Positions 54,044 through 63,339 of a stretch of 64,000 nt of DNA are shown in pieces. The translations under genes were made by a program, and so were the position numbers. This DNA comes from Prorocentrum cordatum (Eukaryota > Sar > Dinophyceae > Prorocentrales > Prorocentraceae). How positions within the stretch are numbered: the stretch's first letter is position 1; every line of letters starts with the position of its first letter. Location of the stretch: positions 675,190 to 739,189 of the forward strand of contig CAUYUJ010017837.1 in NCBI GenBank assembly GCA_963575745.1, written 5' to 3'. The notes under the pieces were generated by a model that saw only the letters and a list, made by a program, of their open reading frames with translations, did no database searches and was not told the DNA's origin.

Positions 54044-54625
54044 TCAGCGTGACAGCGTTATCCGCGGGAAGCCCGCGCTGGGCTTCAAGCGTGATGTTTC
54101 GATGGATTTCTTCCATAAGGGAAAAACGTTTTCGCTGACCGCGTGCGCGCGCGGATCGGGTCGGAACCGCGCGGCCATCCACGCAGCAAGGGGAATGACG
54201 AATGACGAATAAGTCCCAGGATTGGAGTCCGGCAAGGCCGTCTCGCACACGCAGACCCCCAACGCGGGAGAGGTTGTTGCAGGGGCTGCCTCCTACGATG
54301 AGGAGGAGCGAGTTGACCGGAAAGGTGCGGGGGAGATCGACCCACGACGTGAACCTGGTGTGGACCCTGCCAGCTATGTCAGAATGGGACCGTTCATCAA
54401 GAGGTCCCACACGTCGTTGGCAAGGATGCGGTGGGCGGGACCTCCATCCACCTGCTGGCTCTGTCGGAGGTCCAGTGTCTGGCCACGCGCTCGGTCAGCT
54501 CGGTGTCGATCTCGGCCAGTGCAAAATCGTGGAAGCGCACCCTTCTCCGTAGGACGTTGAAGAGGAGGCCGACCGCCAGCCTCACCGCCCCTGCGCCGTC
54601 GAAGAGGGAAACCAGCGTGACTGCC
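54044..54625 (-). pseudogene. Cytosine-5 DNA methyltransferase domain (DNMT3-like motifs I-VI), frameshifted
   Basis: C5 methyltransferases transfer a methyl group from S-adenosylmethionine to cytosine in DNA. In order on the minus strand: motif I VTLVSLFDGAGAVRLAVGLL (about 54622-54563), motif II FALAEIDTELTERVARHW, a segment like motif III (RILANDVWDLLMNG), motif IV with the catalytic Cys in LLIVGGSPCNNLSRVG (54307-54260) followed by GLAGLQS, and motif VI as AVSENVFPLW (about 54146-54117). GGSPCN.LS followed by a downstream ENV is the DNMT3-type form. The motifs fall in three different frames, so at least two or three indels separate them. A possible motif VIII (AAAWATCPRARTW) is further on. 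No target-recognition domain is visible. Confidence 0.7.
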
Positions 54626-55049
54626 CGCTCGCTCGGGCGCTGCGCTGTCGCTTTCCATGTTTTGTGCGTGTATGGGGTCTGTCGCGTGCGTCGCCTGTGC
54701 GTTCAGTTGGGGGATGGGGGTTCCAGTGCATGGAACCTGCTGCGTCGGTTGGTGAGGTTGCTGATCGTGCGCTGTGTGAAGCCTGCCGCTTCCAGGGCGG
54801 CGACGGCGGCACATATGTTATCGTGGGTGGGTTCTGGCCCGGAGGTATGCCTCCAGCAGTGGATCGTGCGGTAGGATAGGGGAGGTTCTCTCGCTCTGGT
54901 CTGCGTCAGATTCCCAGATTGCACTGAGAACGTCCCGCAGGTCGGGGGGCGTTCCTTTTCCACCCTCCGAGTCCCGCCCAACCGGTCCGCACCTCCTTTG
55001 TTTCCTGGTTCGATCTGGGGGTAAGCTGGCGGTGGCGGTTCGTTCCCGC

Positions 55050-55941
55050 CTACGTCGGGCGCCAGGCCGCCTTGGTGTTCGGCCAGTGGACGAGCCAGGG
55101 GGATTTTCCCGGCGGCCTAGCTCGCCAATAAGGGATGGGTCGCTGCCCGTGTCCTGCGAAGTGGACGTTTGGGCTTGCAGTGTGCCTTGGGCCTCTGTGG
55201 GGTCTGCGGCGCGCTGTGTTGCTGTCTGTGGCTTCGCACGGGCCAGGAGGGGCAGCCTGTTGGCTTTGCCAGTTGGCGGTGGGTGCTGTGGGCAGTGGAG
55301 CCTTGTGTTGCTGCCTTCTGCGCCTCCCGGGTTCTGGGGTGCGGGATCGGCGCCTGCCCGTTCCGCGGTTGCCGTTCCTGTTCGGTGGCATTGTCTGGCC
55401 CCTTCTCGTCGTGGGTGCTGGGGTGAAGGGGCTGCGTCTGCGAGTGTGTGTTGAGAGATGGTTGGCGACCTGCGGGGGACTAGTGAGACGGGCCCCCTGT
55501 TGGCTATGGCTATGGCTAGCCTCCTCCGGATTGCCGAGTGGTCGTGGGCCGGCCTGGGTGGGGACTCCAAAAGATCTTCGTAGCTGGTCCAGCTCTATGG
55601 GGGCATCTCCTTCAGGGAGCAATATGGCGGGTAGGAAGCACCGCGGCCACCGGGGCGGCTGGTTGATGGTGGCTTCTCCAATGACGTCCGAAATTATGTG
55701 TAGGAGGAGGTCGGGGTGGGATTGATATGAAGGGCTCGGTGGGGAGGCGGGGTGTGGAGGTGGATATGCTCACCCCGAGCTCTCTTAGACGCAGGCAAGC
55801 GATGTCGAGGGCGAAAATGACATTGACGGGATCTACCTGGTGCGGGGGAAGTACTGACCCGGTTGCACCAAGGAGCCCCTGCGTGTCCCAGACGAGGAAT
55901 ACGTGTTCTAAAAGTTCCGTGGGTATGCGCAGGCGCGTCAA
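55050..55941 (-). CDS. N-terminal segments of the large element
   Basis: The minus frames read LRIPTELLEHVFLVWDTQGL, LPPHQVDPVNVIFALDIACL and RLRELGVSIS (55941-55700), then, after a frame change, LLPEGDAPIELDQLRRSFGV followed by a Pro/Arg/Gln-rich, low-complexity stretch. They lie directly upstream of the methyltransferase. No domain recognised. Confidence 0.35.
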
Positions 55942-56052
55942 TAGATCTCTGGTCCTCGCCCTAAGCTCACCTGCTACGGCCCCCTAAGTTAGGCTGGTCA
56001 GCGTGGCGTGCCACTGCTCGGTGTCGGCTCCCGTTTCGGGAGGTTCGCGTAC

Positions 56053-56130
56053 ACTCACACACACACACACACTCACACACACACACACACACACCCACAC
56101 ACACACACACCCACACCCACACCCACATCC
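56053..56130. repeat. (CA)n microsatellite
   Basis: ACAC dinucleotides with ACACTC and CCCACA variants. Confidence 0.95.
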
Positions 56131-56189
56131 TTGTTCCTTATTCGAATATACCCCCACCTCCCTCGTATTCCGGCCGATAGGGGCCCAAT

Positions 56190-56905
56190 CCGGGACCTCC
56201 CATCCGGACTGGAAAAAATCAATCCAAAGTGGCCGTTTTTCTTCTCAGCATCGTCTTTCTTCTTGTCGTCGACGATGCGAAAAGCGTGGCAGGAATGGGA
56301 CGCGGCGCACATCGCGCGCGGCAGTCAATCTGGGCCCGCCCATCCTGACCGTTAAAAATCAATACGAAATCTTCGTTTTTTCCTCTCAGCATGCCCTGCC
56401 GTGTCGCCGACGGTGCGAAATATGTGGCACCAATGGGACGCGGCGCACATATGGGACGCGGCGCGCATCGCGCGCGGCTGTCAATCCGGGCCCGCCCATC
56501 CTGACTGTAAAATATCAAAACAAAGTTTCCGTTTTTTCCTATCAACATGCCCTGCCTTGTCGCCGACGGTGCGAAATATGTGGCAGGAATGGGGCGCGGC
56601 GCACATCGCGCGCGGACGTCCATGCGGGCCGCGGGCCCTCCCATCCTGATTTAAACAAACAATACAGAGTTACCGTTTTTCCTTTCATCATGGCCTGTCT
56701 TGTCGTCGACGATGCGAAATGCGTGGCAGGAATTGGGCGCGGCGCACATCGCGCGCGGACTTCTGGGGCAACCCCAAGGCGGGAGTGGCCACCTTACTTG
56801 TCAGAAACAATGCCATGCTGATTTTCCCTGCCCACATAGCTGTTGTTGTCGCCCCCCCCGCACAAGTGCATGGCAAGAATTGGGCGCGGCACGCCCCACC
56901 CCCCG
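56190..56905. repeat. About 140-155-bp satellite, 4 full units plus a partial
   Basis: Each unit has cgacg(a/g)tgcgaaa, then gtggcaggaatgggacgcgg, cgcacatcgcgcgcgg, cccatcctga and a (t)ccgttttttcct stretch. The gacg(a/g)tgcg core starts at 56271, 56409, 56565 and 56708. The plus frame is open through several units but reflects the repeat. Confidence 0.85.
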
Positions 56906-57029
56906 CTCGAAGTGAATGAAATGACCTCCCCGCTTGGGCGCCGAGCCGAAATTGTCTCAAAGTTGCGCTCCCGCTTTGGCTCGGCGCACATTTTTAGCTC
57001 GCCAATTCATTGGGCGCCGGGGCGTTCCA

Positions 57030-57280
57030 GGAGGCCCTGGGGTGACGAATGCCTGGGAGGTTTTTGCTTGTCCAGGCTCTTGGAGGGCCTCCTGAGGCTC
57101 CCCGCGGTTTCTTGGCGGCGTCTGCGGCCGTCTGGAGGCCATCTTGGGCGTCTTGGAACGATCTTTCGGCGACTCAAGGCCCCTCGGATCGTCTCGGGGG
57201 CGTCTCGGCTCTCTTGGGGCGTTCCTGGGGCGCTCTGGGACCTGGAAGTCAGCGCTCTGGGACCTGCGACACTGAAATGC
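57030..57280. repeat. Degenerate CTTGGGGCGTTCCTGG-type repeats
   Basis: Imperfect ctcttggggcgt / gtcttgg units. Confidence 0.6.
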
Positions 57281-57377
57281 CCGCGCAGCCACCAGTTGTG
57301 CCATCACTGTTTCTTATGTTGTGGGAGGGCGGGTGGGAATGGGCATGCCATGCTTGACTCGCTCGAGCTGGCTAGCT

Positions 57378-58120
57378 TGACCCCCGCCCCCACCCCCACA
57401 CCCACACCCACACACCCACACACACACACACACCCAGACACCCACCCACCCAGGCACCCACCCACCCACCCACCCACCCCCACCCACCCACCCACCCACC
57501 CACCCACGCACGCACGCGTACGCGTACGCGTACGCGCACGCGCACGCGCACGCACACGCGCACACGCACACGCACGCGCACACGCACACGCACAAGCACA
57601 CGCACCCCCGCAGCCACGCAGCCACGCAGCCACGCAGCCACGCAGCCGCGCAGCCACGCAGCCACGCAGCCACAGACCCACAGACCCACAGACCCACAGA
57701 CCCACAGACCCACAGACCCACAGACCCACACACCCAAAGACAGACCCACAGACCCACAGACCCACAGACCCACAGACCCACAGACCCACAGACCCACAGA
57801 CCCACCACACCCACCACACGCACCACACGCACCACACGCACCACACGCACCACACGCACCACACGCACCACACGCACCACACGCACCACACGCACCACAC
57901 GCACCTCACGCACCACACGCACCACACGCACCACACGCACCACACGCATCACACGCACCTCACGCACCACACGCACCACACCCACCACAACCACCACACG
58001 CACCACACGCACCACACGCACCACACGCACCTCACGCACCACACGCACCACACGCACCACAAGCACCTCACGCACCACACGCCCACACGCACCACTCCCC
58101 CCAGACCACCCAGACCCCCC
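57378..58120. repeat. Mosaic of short tandem repeats with changing unit length
   Basis: Successive homogeneous blocks: CCCACA, then CACC (about 57441-57503), CGTACG/CGCACG (57505-57600), an 8-bp CAGCCACG block (57605-57670), an 8-bp AGACCCAC block (57672-57800) and a 9-bp CACCACACG block (57803-58085). Confidence 0.9.
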
Positions 58121-58261
58121 AGACCCCCCAGAACAGCGGGCATCATAGCCGGCTCAAGATCAAAGAAGGCATCATAGCCTCGTCAGTCTAGATTGATCCA
58201 ATCACGGATCCACTGCAATTCATTTCCACTGAATTCATTCCATGCGTAGCATGCTCTCCCC

Positions 58262-60605
58262 CAGACCCCCCAGACCCCCCAGACCCCCCACACACGCGCA
58301 CACGCGCACACGCGCACACACCCACACGCGCACACGCGCACACGCGCACACGCGCACACGCGCACACGCGCACACCCACACGCAAACACCCACACGCACA
58401 CACAGACACAGACACAGACACACACAGACACACACAGGCACACATACAGACACACACACAGACAACCACACACACAGACACACACACAGACACACACACA
58501 GACACACACACACAGAGACACACACAGACACACAGACACACAGACACACACAGACACACAAAGACACACACAGACACACACAGACACACACAGACACACA
58601 CACAGACACACACACAGACACACAGAGACACATAGGCACACACAGAGACACACACAGACACACACACACAGAGACACACACAGAGACACACACAGAGACA
58701 CACACAGAGACACACAGAGACACAAAGAGACTCACAGAGACACACAGAGACACACAAAGACACACATAGACACACACAGACACACACAGACACACAGGGA
58801 CACACACAGAGACACACAGAGACACACACAGAGACACACACAGAGACACACACACACAGACACACACACACAGACACAAACACAGAGACACACACAGAGA
58901 CACACACAGAGACACACACAGAGAGACACACACAGAGACACACACAGAGACACACACACAGAAACACACACAGAGACACGCACAGAGACACACACAGAGA
59001 CACACACACAGAGACACACACAGACACACACAAAGACACACAGACACACACACAGGCACACACAGACACACACAGACACACACAGAGACACACAGAGACA
59101 CACAGAGACACACAGCGACACTCAGAGACACACAGAGACACACAGGCACGCAGACACACAGGCACACAGGCACACAGGCACACAGGCACACAGACACACG
59201 ACACAGAGACACAGAGACACAGAGACACAGAGACATTCAGAGACACACAGAGACACACAGAGACACACAGAGACACACAGAGACGCACAGAGACACACAC
59301 ACAGACACACGCAGACACACAGACACACACAGACACGCAGACACACAGACACACATAGACACAAAGACACACAGACACACACAGAGACACAGAGACACAC
59401 AGACAAACAGACACACAGGCACACAAACACACAGACACGCAGGCACACAGACACACAGATACACAGACACACAGACACACAGGCACACAGACACACAGAC
59501 ACACAGACACACAGGCACACAGGCACACAGTCACACAGACACACAGACAGACACACAGACACAGACACACACACAGACACACAAACAGACACACAGACAC
59601 ACACAGACACACACAGACACACAGACAGACACAGAGACACACAGACACACAGACACAGACACACAGACACACAGACACACAGACACACAGACACACACAC
59701 AGACACAGACGCACAGACACACAGACACACAGACACAGACACAGACACACAGACACACAGGCACAGGCACACAGGCACACAGGCACACAGACACACAAAC
59801 ACAGACACACAGACACAGACACACAGTCACACAGACACACAGACACACAGACACACAGACACAGAGGCACACAGACACAGACACACAGACACACAGATAC
59901 ACAGACACAGACACACACACCGACACACACACAGGCACACACAGAAACACACAGACACACACACAGACACACACACACACAGACACACATACAGACACAC
60001 ACACACAGACACACGCACAGACACACACACACAGACACACACAGACACACACAGACACACCCTCAGACACACACACAGACACACACACACACTCACACAC
60101 GCAGACCCGCACACGCACACGCACACGCACACGCACCCACACACACACACGAGCACACACACGCGCACACACACGCGCACGCACTCACACGCGCACGCAC
60201 ACGCACACGCGCACACACGCGCACACATGCACACACACACGCACACACACGCACACACACACACGCACACACACGCACACAAACACACATGCACACGCGC
60301 GCACACGCACATGCACGCGCGCGCACACGCGCACGCTCACGCACACGCACACGCACACGCACACGCACACGCACACGCACGCACACGCACCCCCACGCAC
60401 GCCCACGCACGCACACGCACGCACACGCATGCACACGCACGCACACGCACGCACGCACACGCACGCACACACGCACACACACGCACACACACGCACACAC
60501 ACGCACACACACGCACACACACACACCCACACACACCCACACACCCCTACACACACCCACACACACACACGCATAGACACACTATATATGTCTATAGATA
60601 GAAGT
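58262..60605. repeat. 2.3-kb CA-rich array (CACACAGACA and CACACGCA variants)
   Basis: Almost pure CA/GA/CG dinucleotide steps. The first block is CGCGCACA, the centre is CACACAGA, the last 500 bp is CACACGCA. Cys/Val-rich minus frames and Thr/His-rich plus frames are artefacts. Confidence 0.95.
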
Positions 60606-60664
60606 ATACACACACCCACCTTGGACTCAAGATGGACCTGGCCTGGAGAGGTGGATCTGCTCAA

Positions 60665-61060
60665 TTATTGATCTCGTCGTCGGACCTTGCACTTGTTCTG
60701 CCAACCGGTGCTGTTCTCCCTAATGTAATCAACCTGCCTCTCCGTGAACTTGTGCAACCTCGCCGTGGCATCACCGTACAAACGCTCGAACACTCGGTTG
60801 GCACCCGACTGGAAGGTGGTCAGCCCGGCCTCCTCCATGGCTTCCCGCATCTCCTTGCCCAGCCCTCTCTTCTCGAGGATCTTCTGGAGCGCGGTGAGCT
60901 TCTTCCGCAGCTCGTCGATGCGGCCCCTCGCCTTCTCCAGGTCCTCTCTCAGCTTCTCCGCCATTTCGTCCGCGTCCCGCCTGGAGCGCTCGGTGATCGC
61001 CGCAGACTCGGAGGCCTGGGCCGCCATCTCCAGCCTCAGCCTCTCCAGCTCGCCCGCAAC
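60665..61060 (-). CDS. Coiled-coil protein, C-terminal exon
   Basis: Starting at the intron acceptor GAAG|GTT (61060), the minus frame reads VAGELERLRLEMAAQASESA, ITERSRRDADEMAEKLREDL, EKARGRIDELRKKLTALQKI, then GLGKEMREAMEEAGLTTF and VFERLYGDATARLHKFTERQ. The first 90 residues have clear heptads with Leu, Met and Ala at a/d and many charged residues, a coiled coil. The frame ends VRRRDQ then TAA at 60665, unless CAAG|GTCCGA near 60683 is a donor. Function unknown; probably a cytoskeletal or scaffolding protein (inference). Confidence 0.7.
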   Translation of the reverse strand, partial: VAGELERLRLEMAAQASESAAITERSRRDADEMAEKLREDLEKARGRIDELRKKLTALQKILEKRGLGKEMREAMEEAGLTTFQSGANRVFERLYGDATARLHKFTERQVDYIRENSTGWQNKCKVRRRDQ

Positions 61061-61233
61061 CTTCAAGGGTTGCTAAACGTGCCCCTGGCCAAAGGTACCC
61101 CCAGCTTTTCGCTCAGTTTTGGAGCCCCTGGGGCCCTCTGGACCTCGTGAGGGGTACTCTGGAGGCCGTGGGGGCATCCTTGGAAATCCTGGGGGCACCT
61201 TGGGCCAGGGGCACTTCTAGCAACACCCGAAAC
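61061..61233 (-). other. GT-AG intron formed by a TIR element (introner)
   Basis: Minus-strand donor CCCAG|GTTTCG (61233) and acceptor TTGAAG|GTTGCG (61061), 173 bp. Both flanking exons are in phase 0, and removing it restores a continuous helix (QMQAQ followed by VAGELE). The TIR element fills all but about 5 bases on either side. Confidence 0.85.
61067..61228. mobile_element. TIR element, family T5 copy 1 (introner, 162 bp)
   Basis: Inverted ends pair over about 38 bp: GGGTTGCTAAACGTGCCCCT... and, inverted, GGGTGTTGCTAGAAGTGCCC.... AACCT occurs on both sides (61058-61062 and 61231-61235), a target-duplication candidate. The second copy is at 43540-43698. Confidence 0.85.
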
Positions 61234-61686
61234 CTGGGCCTGCATCTGCACGCGGACCTCCTCCTCCACCTGCCTGCGGACCCGGGCGGGCGCCTCGTGG
61301 TCGGGCTCCCACCGCGAGGGCTCCCCGCAGCCCAGGGACTCCCACGGGAACTCCCCGGCCTGACCGAGCGCTCCGCCGGAGTCGCCGCCCGGCCCGGCAC
61401 GGCCGCACTCCTCCTCGTCTCCGTCATCCGGGAAGAAGCTGTACGCCGGGTCCTGCCCCTGCGGTGTCTGCGGCGACGTGGCCCCCGGCGACGACCCCCC
61501 CCCGCCCAGACCTCGAGGCCCGCCGAGCCCCCGCGCTGAGGCGGACATGGCACGGACGGCCCAGTCCAGGACGGGCGCCAGGTTCCCGATGCCGACCTCG
61601 CCGCCGTCGTCGCCGCCGCCGCCGTCGTCGCCGCCGCCGTCGTCGTCGCCGCCGCCTCCGTGGCCGCCGCCGCCGCCGTGTTCGCT
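61234..61686 (-). CDS. Coiled-coil protein, middle exon
   Basis: The minus frame has a Gly/Asp-rich part encoded by GGC/GAC triplets, then GEVGIGNLAPVLDWAVRAMS, a Gly/Pro-rich linker, DPAYSFFPDDGDEEECGRAG, GEFPWESLGCGEPSRWEPDH and EEEVRVQMQAQ, which leads into the coiled coil after the introner. The acidic YSFFPDDGDEEE segment is a good interaction-motif candidate. A TGA at 61689-61687 separates it from the upstream helical segment in the same frame; it may mark an intron (GAG|TGAAG or GA|GTGAAG) or a defect. Confidence 0.6.
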
Positions 61687-61735
61687 TCACTCGCCGCCGC
61701 CGCCGACGACGCCGCCGCCACTGCCGCCGCCGCTC
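61604..61735. repeat. (CCG/CGT)n triplet tract
   Basis: Gcc/gtc triplets, within or next to coding sequence (Gly/Asp on the minus strand). Confidence 0.85.
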
Positions 61736-62005
61736 TTGCCAGCCTCGGGCGCGAGGCCCTCGGCCGCCGCCGCCGCCTCGGCCAGCCACCCCCCGACGGC
61801 GCGCAGCGCGCGGCCCGCGTGCGCGCACGCGGCCGAAAGTCGCCCGTGTTCCGCAGCCGCCGCGCAGCCCGCCCGCAGCAGCCCCTGGATCGCCACCTGA
61901 GCGCTGGAGAATCGAAGGCGCGGTCGCGTGGCTCCGCGTGCTGCGCCCGGCGGTGCGCCCCACGCGCGGCCATCGATCGCGCCCTCGAGGCGCTGCCCTG
62001 GACAA
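61690..62005 (-). CDS. Coiled-coil protein, upstream exon (Ala-rich helical)
   Basis: The minus frame after TTGTCCAG| (about 62004) reads QRLEGAIDGRAWGAPPGAAR, then FSSAQVAIQGLLRAGCAAAA, EHGRLSAACAHAGRALRAVG and GWLAEAAAAAEGLAPEAGKS followed by a Gly-rich tail to the TGA at 61687. Ala/Leu helices with strong G/C third positions. Start codon not identified. Confidence 0.5.
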
Positions 62006-62279
62006 GGACAACTCAGCGGCCCCGGCCGCGATGCGCAGAGCGAGGTTATCTTTGCACCCGTGGGGTTGGGGTTGATCGAAAAAACTGGGTCCACACACCT
62101 CGGGGGGTCCTCCAGAATCAGGAGAGTCGAGACAACCAGTGCTCCGCAGTGCTGCGCCCCTGGAAGCATCGATCAAACTCCAGGACCCTAACAACATGAA
62201 CTCAGCGCGTGCCCAAATAGGAGAAACGTTCCTACGTTATGATAGTAATTGGCCAAGGAAGTAGTGTGGTATAGCTAAC

Positions 62280-62645
62280 GCTGGCAATCAGGCTCGAGCG
62301 CGTCACTTGTTAGACTCGACGGGGCGATCAGGCCTGAACGTATCACTTGTTTGCTGATGCTGGGAAGCCAGGCCCAAGCGTGCCTTTTGCTAGTTTACGT
62401 TGGGCAGCCAGGACCGAACGTGCTACTTGTTAGTTGAGGTTGAGGAATCAACCCCGAGCGTGCCACTTGTGAGCTTAGGCTGTGCAATTAGGCCCGAGCG
62501 TACTACAAGTTAGTCAACAGCGGGCAAACAAGTCCAAGCTGTGTTTTATCGAGAAGGTCCTCAGCTCCGGCGGGCCAGCAAGTCCGAGCTGTCACTTGTC
62601 AGCTCAGGGTGGACAGTTAAGCCCCAGCGTGTCATTCGCAAGTAA
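62280..62645. repeat. 40-bp minisatellite, about 9 units
   Basis: The (c/t)acttgttag core recurs at a 40-bp step from 62304 to 62504 and, more diverged, to about 62634. The consensus contains caggcccgagcgtgccacttgttag. No gene. Confidence 0.85.
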
Positions 62646-62664
62646 AAGTATATGTATCCTGGGC

Positions 62665-62800
62665 ATTGTTTGGCACTGCCTCGCATTAAGCGGCACTGCT
62701 TGGCATTGCGCTGCATGGCTTTGCATTGCTTGGCGTTGCTTGGCATTGCTGCGCGTTGCTTGGCATTCCTATGGATTGTTTGGAATTGCGAGGCAGTGCT
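62665..62800. repeat. Decamer repeat CTTGGCATTG
   Basis: About a dozen imperfect (c)ttggcattgc units. Confidence 0.85.
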
Positions 62801-63029
62801 GGGCAGCCCGGGAAACGCCTCTTCAAAACCAAAAAAGAAAAACGGCCAAGGGACCCGGGACACCCTGCGTCCCGGGGCGACGCTGGCCGCCAAAAGCGCA
62901 TGAAGAAACAAGACCGAGGAGCCCGAAGAACCTGGACAAGGCTGGCCGGCGCAGGCCGCGCGCCCACGGGCACTCCAAAAACATTAGCCCGACGAAGGAC
63001 CCAACCATGTGCACGTGCGAATCCCGCAT

Positions 63030-63330
63030 TGTGGGTGCCGGTTTCGGTGAAGCTCCCTATGGGGCCACGAAACGTGTGAGGGGTGCGCCGAAATCGGTGG
63101 CGCGGACGCGTGTGGACACCGCCACTGGGGCTTTCGGTGGAGCTCCCTATTGGGCCACGAAGCGCTGTCCTGGGTGGCGTTGACGCATGCGGACCCTGCC
63201 ACTGGAGCCTTCGGTAGGGCTCCCTATGGGGCCACGAAGCGCTGTTCTGGGTGGCGTTGACGCATGCGGACCCTGCCACAGGAGCCTTCGGTGGAACTCC
63301 CTATGCGGCCACGAAAACGTGCGAGGGGTT
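63030..63330. repeat. 77-bp minisatellite, 4 units
   Basis: The ttcggt(g/a)g(a/g) core starts at 63043, 63133, 63210 and 63287 (steps of 90, 77 and 77 bp). Each unit has ctccctatggggccacgaa and cgttgacgcatgcggaccctgccac. Confidence 0.85.
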
Positions 63331-63339
63331 CGCCGACAT

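Larger units (their letters stand above)
46270..56000 (-). mobile_element. Large polyprotein-like element carrying a DNA methyltransferase domain (decayed or frame-broken)
   Basis: Coding-like minus-strand segments run almost without a gap from about 55990 to 47775: 55941-55612, 55622-55050, about 54990-54703, the methyltransferase 54620-54000, 53800-53100, 53151-52480, 52374-52036, 51800-51484, about 51460-50978, 50681-50155, 48560-48190 and 48122-47775. Frames change often. Several segments contain paired Cys (LCEQCRKMVSHEG; TLCGACAELRWKCALLG; NICECCRRSGQPTCERL). The 3' part is basic (GGGKGKGKGLGPTRKGKR). I cannot find a YxDD reverse-transcriptase motif, so the retroelement reading rests on size, strand continuity and the known presence of methyltransferases in dinoflagellate retrotransposons. 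A host gene array cannot be excluded. Confidence 0.4.

Noticed and set aside
58188-60312. Very long Cys/Val-rich minus frames and Thr/His-rich plus frames
   Set aside because: They are translations of the CA-rich dinucleotide array; several frames are open at once and the composition is only that of the repeat.
58262-60605. CRISPR-like array
   Set aside because: No constant repeat with unique spacers; this is simple dinucleotide repeat DNA in a eukaryote.
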